Source: an uncultured Bacteroidales bacterium
Lineage (GTDB): Bacteria > Bacteroidota > Bacteroidia > Bacteroidales > Bacteroidaceae
Direction of reading: 5' to 3'
Assembly: GCA_902799655.1 (NCBI GenBank)
Contig: CADCBH010000007.1
Location: 62,001-126,000, forward strand
Length of the DNA: 64,000 nt
This document shows positions 58,581 to 64,000 of this stretch, piece after piece (the stretch's first letter is position 1; the number at the start of each line of letters is the position of its first letter). Made by a program: the position numbers and the translations under genes. The notes under the pieces were generated by a model. The model made no database searches and was not told the DNA's origin. It saw only the letters and a program-made list of their open reading frames with translations.

Positions 58581-59933
58581 ATGAACAACATCAAACTTGA
58601 CATTGCAAAGGCTGCATGCTTCCTGGAAGCTGGTGCAGTGAAAGCGTTCGAACCAAAGGTAAAGGCCGCCCAGCAGGCTCTTGAAGAGGGTACATGCCCA
58701 GGTAACGATTTCTTAGGATGGCTGCATCTGCCCAGCAGCATCACCCCACAGTTCCTCGACGAGATCCAGGCTGCAGCCAATACGCTGCGTGAGAAGTGCG
58801 AGGTAGTGGTAGTGGCTGGTATCGGCGGTAGCTATCTCGGTGCACGTGCTGTCATCGAGGCCCTTGGCAACTCTTTCGCATGGCTTATCCAGAGCAAGCA
58901 GAACCCTATCATCCTCTTTGCCGGCAACAATATCGGTGAGGACTATCTGGCAGAGATGACAGAGTATCTGAAAGGCAAGAAGTTTGGTATCATCAATATC
59001 TCTAAATCGGGTACAACAACTGAGACTGCGCTGACCTTCCGCCTGCTGAAGAAGCAGTGTGAGGCTCAGATGGGCAAGGAGGTGGCCAAGGAAGTCATTG
59101 TAGCCGTCACGGATGCCAAGCGCGGTGCTGCTCGCACATGTGCTGACAAGGAGGGTTACAAGAGCTTTATCATCCCCGACAATGTCGGTGGCCGTTTCTC
59201 AGTACTCACTCCTGTCGGTCTGCTGCCTATCGCTTGTGCCGGTTTCGACATCAAGGCGCTCGTTCAGGGTGCTGCCGATATGGAGAAGGTCTGTGGCAAG
59301 GACGTGCCTTTCGAGGAGAACATCGCTGCACAGTATGCTGCCGTACGCAACGCCCTGTATGGCAAGGGCAAGAAGATTGAGATTCTGGTGAACTACCAGC
59401 CCAAGCTGCACTTCATGAGCGAGTGGTGGAAGCAGCTCTACGGAGAGTCGGAGGGTAAGGATCAGAAGGGTATCTTCCCTGCCAGCGTAGATTTCACAAC
59501 CGACCTGCACTCTATGGGACAGTGGATTCAGGAAGGCGAGCGCACCATCTTCGAGACTGTGATTAGCATCGAGGAGCCTGAGAAGAAGTTGCTCTTCCCA
59601 AGTGACGAGGAGAACCTGGACGGTTTGAACTTCCTTGCAGGCAAGCGTGTTGATGAGGTGAACAAGATGGCTGAGCTGGGTACCCGTCTGGCTCATGTCG
59701 ATGGTGGTGTGCCCAACATCCGCGTCAGTGTCCCCAAACTCAACGAGTACTACCTCGGACAGATTATCTACTTCTTCGAGATTGCCTGTGGCATCAGTGG
59801 CAACGTGCTGGGTGTCAACCCATTCAACCAGCCTGGTGTGGAGGCCTACAAGAAGAATATGTTTGCCCTGCTCGACAAGCCTGGCTACGAAGAGGACAGC
59901 AAGGCCATCAAGGCTCGTCTGGCTAACGAGTAG
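58581..59933 (+). CDS. pgi: Glucose-6-phosphate isomerase
   Basis: 450 aa, the compact bacterial form. Motifs: [20 protein letters not shown] (sugar phosphate), [45 protein letters not shown], and [14 protein letters not shown] with the catalytic Lys. It interconverts G6P and F6P. The ORF is open from 58503, but the promoter lies there. Confidence 0.95.
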   Translation: MNNIKLDIAKAACFLEAGAVKAFEPKVKAAQQALEEGTCPGNDFLGWLHLPSSITPQFLDEIQAAANTLREKCEVVVVAGIGGSYLGARAVIEALGNSFAWLIQSKQNPIILFAGNNIGEDYLAEMTEYLKGKKFGIINISKSGTTTETALTFRLLKKQCEAQMGKEVAKEVIVAVTDAKRGAARTCADKEGYKSFIIPDNVGGRFSVLTPVGLLPIACAGFDIKALVQGAADMEKVCGKDVPFEENIAAQYAAVRNALYGKGKKIEILVNYQPKLHFMSEWWKQLYGESEGKDQKGIFPASVDFTTDLHSMGQWIQEGERTIFETVISIEEPEKKLLFPSDEENLDGLNFLAGKRVDEVNKMAELGTRLAHVDGGVPNIRVSVPKLNEYYLGQIIYFFEIACGISGNVLGVNPFNQPGVEAYKKNMFALLDKPGYEEDSKAIKARLANE

Positions 59934-59935
59934 TC

Positions 59936-59969
59936 CTAGTAGCACTAGTAATACTAGTATCACTAGATA
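59936..59969 (+). repeat. 9-bp tandem repeat before the HAD gene
   Basis: Three nonamers of pattern CTAGTANYA-like (59936-59962) and a fourth partial copy fill the spacer between pgi and the HAD gene almost completely. Confidence 0.8.
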
Positions 59970-60707
59970 ATGGGAAAAGCTATTCAGCAATATTTAGAGA
60001 AACACGGCTTCGGGCAGTTTAGCCCGAAAGCCGTGCTTTTCGATATGGATGGCGTCATCTACGACTCGATGCGCAACCATGCCACCTCGTGGCACGAGGC
60101 GATGGCTGACTACCAGATAGAGATGCCGCTAAGCGGTGCCTATGAGTATGAGGGTATGCGGGGCGTGGAGACTATCAAGGTGCTGACGCGCCAGCAATGG
60201 GGCGAAGCTGTCAGCGACGAAAAGGCCCGGGAGATGTACAACCATAAGTCTGCACTGTTTGCCGAACACTGCAAGGCAACGCCTGCAGTCATCATGCCTG
60301 GCATCAAGACGCTGATGCAGCACATCAAGGACATGGGAATGAAAATTTGTGTCGTGACAGGTAGCGGACAGCACACACTGCTGGACAAATTACTGAGCGA
60401 CTTCGACGGACTGTTGCACAAGGAGCTCATTGTCACTGCCTTTGACGTTACCCACGGCAAGCCCGATCCTGAACCATATATAATAGGTATGCGCAAATGT
60501 GCGGTGAATCCTTGGGAGGCCATCGTGGTAGAAAATGCCCCATTGGGCGTTCGTGCCGCTACTGCAGCCCACTGCTTTACCATAGCCGTCAATACTGGTC
60601 CCCTACCCAATGAGATGCTCGCCAAAGAGGGGGCCGACCTCATCTATCCCAAGATGACGGCACTGAGCGATGATTGGAAATCATTGATGACGATGGTCGA
60701 TGATTAG
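59970..60707 (+). CDS. HAD-superfamily phosphatase / beta-phosphoglucomutase-like
   Basis: A 245-aa HAD hydrolase, subfamily IA. Motif I AVLFDMDGVIYDS (nucleophile D25, acid/base D27), helical cap with NHATSWHEAMADYQ, motif II VVTGSG, motif III Lys in KPDPEPYIIG, and motif IV VVENAPLGVRAA. Substrate cannot be assigned; sugar phosphates are likely, given the pgi neighbour. The TAG stop overlaps the stop of the convergent DUF4738 gene by 3 of 4 shared nt. Confidence 0.85.
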   Translation: MGKAIQQYLEKHGFGQFSPKAVLFDMDGVIYDSMRNHATSWHEAMADYQIEMPLSGAYEYEGMRGVETIKVLTRQQWGEAVSDEKAREMYNHKSALFAEHCKATPAVIMPGIKTLMQHIKDMGMKICVVTGSGQHTLLDKLLSDFDGLLHKELIVTAFDVTHGKPDPEPYIIGMRKCAVNPWEAIVVENAPLGVRAATAAHCFTIAVNTGPLPNEMLAKEGADLIYPKMTALSDDWKSLMTMVDD

Positions 60708-61297
60708 ACGCCGTCATCATCAGAATCGTCATTCGAAGCCTGCTTCACCTGATCCTCAGCAGCAGTATCCATCTGCGTGTCGCGCTTGATGGTCAGTTCG
60801 CCCATGCGTGACAGTCGGATAATCAAAGGAATATACTCGTCACTCTGGGGATGAGCAACACTGGCGGCAAATACCAACCAGTCGCCATCGACCTTGTCGA
60901 AGACCAAGCCCTCGAAGACTCCCGTGGTATTAAAGTCATCATCCAGATACTGCGCCAAATTCTTCTTCGTAAATGTACGCTTGAAGAATACCGAACCGTC
61001 CTTGCGCGTCACTGACAGTTGGAACACATTGTCTACAAACTTCTGACCCATCTCGTCCTTCACTGTAGGCAGCGAGTCACTAGGCTGGCGGCTGATAGAG
61101 ACGTAATAGGTCTTGCCAATCCATGAAACCTCCTTCTCATCGATATAGGGTTGCATACGTATGGGAGCCTTTGGCTGTACCTTGACAATGCGAGGTGCAA
61201 TGATATCCTCACTCTTTTTCTTACTTCCACAGGCGGTTAGCGTAACAACCGTTCCTGCCAAAAGCATCGCTGCAAGTATCTGCTTCATGATCTTCAT
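60704..61297 (-). CDS. DUF4738 family lipoprotein
   Basis: A 197-aa lipoprotein from the ATG at 61297 (61288 also possible). Signal peptide MKQILAAMLLAGTVVTLTAC with lipobox LTAC. The mature part contains PIRMQPYIDEKEVSWIGKTYYVSISRQPSDSLP and FKRTFTKKNLAQYLDDDF, the DUF4738 pattern known from Bacteroidota, function unknown. The C-terminus is acidic. Own promoter at 61314-61344; the longer ORF to 61324 starts in the -7 box. Confidence 0.8.
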   Translation of the reverse strand: MKIMKQILAAMLLAGTVVTLTACGSKKKSEDIIAPRIVKVQPKAPIRMQPYIDEKEVSWIGKTYYVSISRQPSDSLPTVKDEMGQKFVDNVFQLSVTRKDGSVFFKRTFTKKNLAQYLDDDFNTTGVFEGLVFDKVDGDWLVFAASVAHPQSDEYIPLIIRLSRMGELTIKRDTQMDTAAEDQVKQASNDDSDDDGV

Positions 61298-61313
61298 CTT
61301 TATGTTGATGATG

Positions 61314-61344
61314 CAAAAGTACAAAATATCCTCGAAACCTGCAA
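61314..61344 (-). promoter_or_regulatory. Promoter of the DUF4738 gene
   Basis: Minus-strand TTG (61342-61344), 20 bp, TACTTTTG (61314-61321); 17 nt before the ATG at 61297. Confidence 0.65.
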
Positions 61345-61366
61345 GGAAATAGGAGTAAAAATGGTA

Positions 61367-62035
61367 TTATAGCCTGACCCAGTCATCAACATACAGGCAG
61401 TCACCAACAACATGGAAGCGGATATCGTAACCCATGAAGGGCATGCCATACTGCCGTGAGGCATCATCCTGATAGTGCGGACGAGGATCGAGTGAGAGCG
61501 TTTCAATGAGCACTTTAGTGTCTTTCGCTGACAACACCGTCCTAAATGCATCGGGCACCACGACCTGCAGACGCTGCCACTGATGGCTGTCAGTGAAACC
61601 TCCACGTGCATCGGGATGACTGTCAACATAGGCCAGATAGGGTTTGATGTCGTAAATGGGCGTGCCATCCATCAGGTCAGCACCCAGCACCTCAATACAT
61701 GGCACCGACACGTCAACCTTGGCAATACGTACCGACGAGAGCCCTAGATTGTTGGGACGGAAAGGTGAGCGCGAGGCCCATACCCCGACCCGCTCATTGC
61801 CACCCAACAGTGGCGGACGTACCGTAGGATGCTTCTCGGCATCCACATGCTCGGAAAATCCCCATACCAGCCAAAGGTAGTCGAAGGCATCGAGGCCACG
61901 GAGTGCCTCGGGCTTGGCATATTTGGGCACAAAAGCAATTGTGCCTGACAATGTCGTGACGATACCACTCTGACGGGGAATGCCGAATTTCGACGTCAAT
62001 GGTGAACGGAAATAAGCGATTGGTTCAATATTCAT
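61367..62035 (-). CDS. TrmO-family tRNA N6-methylthreonylcarbamoyladenosine synthase
   Basis: A 222-aa TsaA/TrmO-like protein. It opens MNIEPIAYFRSPLTSKFGIP, then SGIVTTLSGTIAFVP, WLVWGFSEH, GVWASRSPFRPNNLGLSSVRI and GTPIYDIKPYLAYVD, the family core. TrmO methylates t6A37 of tRNA-Thr to m6t6A with SAM. Interestingly, the t6A precursor enzyme Sua5 is at the other end of the window. The start at 62035 follows a TATTTTTG box by only 4 nt, so the mRNA may be leaderless. The C-terminal part contains SLDPRPHYQDD. Confidence 0.88.
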   Translation of the reverse strand: MNIEPIAYFRSPLTSKFGIPRQSGIVTTLSGTIAFVPKYAKPEALRGLDAFDYLWLVWGFSEHVDAEKHPTVRPPLLGGNERVGVWASRSPFRPNNLGLSSVRIAKVDVSVPCIEVLGADLMDGTPIYDIKPYLAYVDSHPDARGGFTDSHQWQRLQVVVPDAFRTVLSAKDTKVLIETLSLDPRPHYQDDASRQYGMPFMGYDIRFHVVGDCLYVDDWVRL

Positions 62036-62039
62036 GCTA

Positions 62040-62047
62040 CAAAAATA
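62040..62047 (-). promoter_or_regulatory. -7 box for the TrmO-like gene
   Basis: TATTTTTG on the minus strand; only 4 nt separate it from the ATG. Confidence 0.5.
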
Positions 62048-62093
62048 CAAAAAATTATTGAAGAAGGAAGAATTATCGTATGCGAGAGCAATT

Positions 62094-62121
62094 TTTTCAC
62101 TTTTCACTCTTCACTTTTCAC
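62094..62121. repeat. Heptad tandem repeat (TTTTCAC)x4 upstream of AI-2E gene
   Basis: Four 7-bp units, the third with one substitution. It ends 9 bp before TATCTTTG at 62131, the same layout as 48708-48752. Confidence 0.9.
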
Positions 62122-62130
62122 TTATTTTAG

Positions 62131-62138
62131 TATCTTTG
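62131..62138 (+). promoter_or_regulatory. -7 box for the AI-2E family transporter gene
   Basis: TATCTTTG followed by GCA, 8 nt before the ATG at 62147. Confidence 0.6.
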
Positions 62139-62146
62139 CAGGCGTT

Positions 62147-63241
62147 ATGGAACAGAAGAAGATTACTTTCGACAGTTTTATACGTAGCATGATGGGAGTT
62201 ATCATTGTTGTTGGTCTTGTCATGTTGCTTCAGCAGTTGAGCGGTGTCCTGCTGCCTTTCTTTTTGGCGTGGCTCATCGCCTACTTGCTATTCCCATTGG
62301 TAAAATTCTTCCAATACAAGTGCCATCTGCGCTTCCGTATCGTGGGCATTCTCTGTGCATTCCTGCTCGTAGGCGGTGTGCTCACAGGACTCTTCCTGCT
62401 GATGATTCCTCCCATGATAGAAGAGGGAACACGCGTCAAAGACCTATTGGTCGACTATCTTTCACGCGACACCTTTATGAGTAATATTCCCAACATGATT
62501 GAGGAGTATATCCACAATAATATGAGTCGCGAAGACATCGTCGCCATGATTACTCAGGACGGTTTTATCGACACTATCAAGCAGACGATTCCGAAAATCT
62601 GGAATGTTGTCGCCCAGTCGTTCAACCTGCTGTCGAGTGTATTTACGCTAACCATGATGCTGCTCTATACGCTGTTTATCCTGCTGGACTACGAGCAGTT
62701 CTCTGAAGGTTGGGTACTCATGGTGCCCCGCCGCTACCGCAAGATTGCCACTCAGTTGGTTAGCGATGTAGAACAGGGTATGAACAAATATTTTCGCGGA
62801 CAGGGCTGTGTGGCCTTGTGCGTAGGTGTGCTGTTCAGCATCGGTTTTCTGATTATCGACTTCCCGATGGCTATAGGTCTGGGCATGTTTATCGGATTGC
62901 TCAACATGGTGCCTTACCTACAGCTGATTGGCTTTGTACCTGCTATCATTCTGGCAGTGGTCAAGGCAGCCGATACTGGTCAGGACTTCTGGCTGATCAT
63001 GCTTTCCGTACTCATCGTCTTTGCCGTGGTACAGACCATCCAGGATACCATCCTCACACCAAAGATTATGGGTAAGGTGATGGGCCTCAACTCGGCCATC
63101 ATCCTGCTGTCGCTCTCTATCTGGGGCGCACTGCTGGGCATTCTAGGTATGGTCATCGCTCTGCCGCTGACCACGCTGCTTATCACCTACTACCAAAAAT
63201 ATATCATAGACCGACAGCATATTGAACAACAATCATCATAA
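62147..63241 (+). CDS. AI-2E family transporter
   Basis: A 364-aa inner-membrane protein with about eight hydrophobic segments: LLPFFLAWLIAYLLFPLV near the N-terminus, VALCVGVLFSIGFLIIDFPMAIGLGMFIGLLNMVPYLQ in the middle, and ILTPKIMGKVMGLNSAIILLSLSIWGALLG near the end, the signature of the family. Members include E. coli TqsA and various exporters; most are not proven AI-2 transporters. Followed 21 nt later by the porin gene. Confidence 0.9.
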   Translation: MEQKKITFDSFIRSMMGVIIVVGLVMLLQQLSGVLLPFFLAWLIAYLLFPLVKFFQYKCHLRFRIVGILCAFLLVGGVLTGLFLLMIPPMIEEGTRVKDLLVDYLSRDTFMSNIPNMIEEYIHNNMSREDIVAMITQDGFIDTIKQTIPKIWNVVAQSFNLLSSVFTLTMMLLYTLFILLDYEQFSEGWVLMVPRRYRKIATQLVSDVEQGMNKYFRGQGCVALCVGVLFSIGFLIIDFPMAIGLGMFIGLLNMVPYLQLIGFVPAIILAVVKAADTGQDFWLIMLSVLIVFAVVQTIQDTILTPKIMGKVMGLNSAIILLSLSIWGALLGILGMVIALPLTTLLITYYQKYIIDRQHIEQQSS

Positions 63242-63262
63242 ATCAATAAAACAATTCGCGCA

Positions 63263-64000
63263 ATGACAAACAGACTTTTTCGTCGCGCCACATTGGCCGT
63301 ATTGCTGGCCGTTTTCAGCAGTACCGCAGCCATGGGGCAACAAGAGTCCACAACGGACAATGATTTACTGAAAGACCTAGCCAGCCGACTTAACTTTCAT
63401 GGCTATGCACAGGGTGGTTTTAACTACACGCACAAGGGTGGCGAAGACAACCAGACCTTCGAGCTCAAGCGTATCCTCTTCTGGGCTGACGCCCAAATAA
63501 CCGACCGGTGGTCATTTCTCTTCATGCACGATTTCTCGAGTGTCGTACAGGAGTTCTATACCGACTATCGCGTCACCAACAACAAGGCGCTGACCGTTCG
63601 CCTTGGACAGTTTAAAAACGGTCTCTCCTATGAAAATCCCCTTTCACCCACTTCTATGGAAGCCATCGACGTCTATTCCGAGGGCGTCACCTACCTGACG
63701 GGCTGTGGCAGTGACCCCCTGCTGGGTGTTCAGTATGGCCGTGATCTGGGCCTCTCACTTTCTGGTGAGACCAACAACGGTCTTCTGCGCTATGAGGTGG
63801 ACATCATGAACGGACAGGGCATCAACAAGAAAGACGGCAACAAGGAGAAGGACTTCATTGGTCGTCTGGAATTCCGTCCTACCAAGGGCCTCAACATCGT
63901 TGCTACAGGACAGATTGGTCGCGGCCATGCGATTGCCACCTCGATATACAACCCGGATATCGCAATAGATGAGAACTACAAGCGCAACCGCTGGACAATA
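63263..64000 (+). CDS. Outer-membrane porin, phosphate-selective OprO/P type (5' part)
   Basis: The first 246 codons are visible, open to the right edge. Signal peptide MTNRLFRRATLAVLLAVFSSTAAMG, then a short coil (NDLLKDLASRLNFHG) and barrel strands: YAQGGFNYTHKG, FELKRILFWADAQITDRWSFLFMHDF, VRLGQFKNGLSYENPLSPTSMEAID and YEVDIMNGQGINKKDGNKEKDFIGRLEFRP. The xxLGQFKxPFSxE-type segment is typical of the OprP superfamily. Specificity cannot be judged. Probably co-transcribed with the AI-2E gene. Confidence 0.8.
   Translation, partial: MTNRLFRRATLAVLLAVFSSTAAMGQQESTTDNDLLKDLASRLNFHGYAQGGFNYTHKGGEDNQTFELKRILFWADAQITDRWSFLFMHDFSSVVQEFYTDYRVTNNKALTVRLGQFKNGLSYENPLSPTSMEAIDVYSEGVTYLTGCGSDPLLGVQYGRDLGLSLSGETNNGLLRYEVDIMNGQGINKKDGNKEKDFIGRLEFRPTKGLNIVATGQIGRGHAIATSIYNPDIAIDENYKRNRWTI

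Noticed and set aside
1..64000. tRNA or rRNA genes, integrase-borne attachment sites
   Set aside because: No cloverleaf-like or rRNA sequence and no integrase was recognised in intergenic regions; not every gap was exhaustively folded.

Overview
The window looks like chromosomal DNA of a Bacteroidota bacterium, most likely order Bacteroidales and near Prevotellaceae (an inference). Directly visible support: about 20 genes follow Bacteroidota-type promoters (TTTG, 19-21 bp, TAnnTTTG), Shine-Dalgarno sequences are nearly absent, there is a SusC/SusD pair, and several Bacteroidota-restricted families occur (DUF4924, DUF5606, DUF4738, DUF5123-like, a TGS-nucleoside kinase). No rRNA, tRNA or CRISPR was recognised.

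Layout. 1-3758 (minus): operon of a LysE-type exporter, DUF4924, rfbD, prfC and a truncated Sua5/YrdC gene. 3892-4875: ROK glucokinase. 5047-5469 (minus): hotdog thioesterase. 5542-12278: complete tryptophan operon trpL-B-E-G-D-C-F-A, with a leader-peptide attenuator (three Trp codons in a row) and its own terminator. 12317-29861: pectin utilization locus with a GH28-GH105 fusion, PL1 lyase, CE8 esterase, terminator, SusC/SusD, surface lipoprotein, BNR propeller protein and PL1-type lipoprotein lyase. 29862-31813: repeat-rich island around a REP-associated tyrosine transposase (RAYT), containing a 25-bp perfect inverted repeat that can fold as a three-way junction. 31814-34568: GH127/146-type beta-L-arabinofuranosidase and a GH3 C-terminal remnant. 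34587-37206 (minus): rplY, pth, S4 protein, Ca/Na antiporter. 37243-41635: nusB, yajC, ybbR-like, coaE, DUF5606, pfkA. 41645-44614 (minus): outer-membrane barrel receptor. 44745-45814: aroB. 45895-53459: menaquinone genes in two minus-strand blocks (menB-C-E and a hotdog thioesterase-menF-menD), split by a plus-strand nucleoside kinase. 53466-55439 (minus): two degenerate ROK paralogs. 55543-60707: lysS, gpsA, a small lipoprotein ORF, pgi, a HAD hydrolase. 60704-62035 (minus): DUF4738 lipoprotein, TrmO-like methyltransferase. 62131-64000: AI-2E transporter and a truncated porin.

The pectin genes form a coherent route: extracellular lyases, esterase and galacturonase cut and de-esterify pectin, the SusCD pair imports fragments, GH105 handles unsaturated ends, and the arabinofuranosidase addresses arabinan side chains. 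The locus has no local regulator.

The most unusual features are the RAYT island, and a recurrent class of 7-, 8- or 9-bp tandem repeats of about four copies. These sit at gene junctions and promoters, and in one case inside menD, where a one-unit change would shift the frame.
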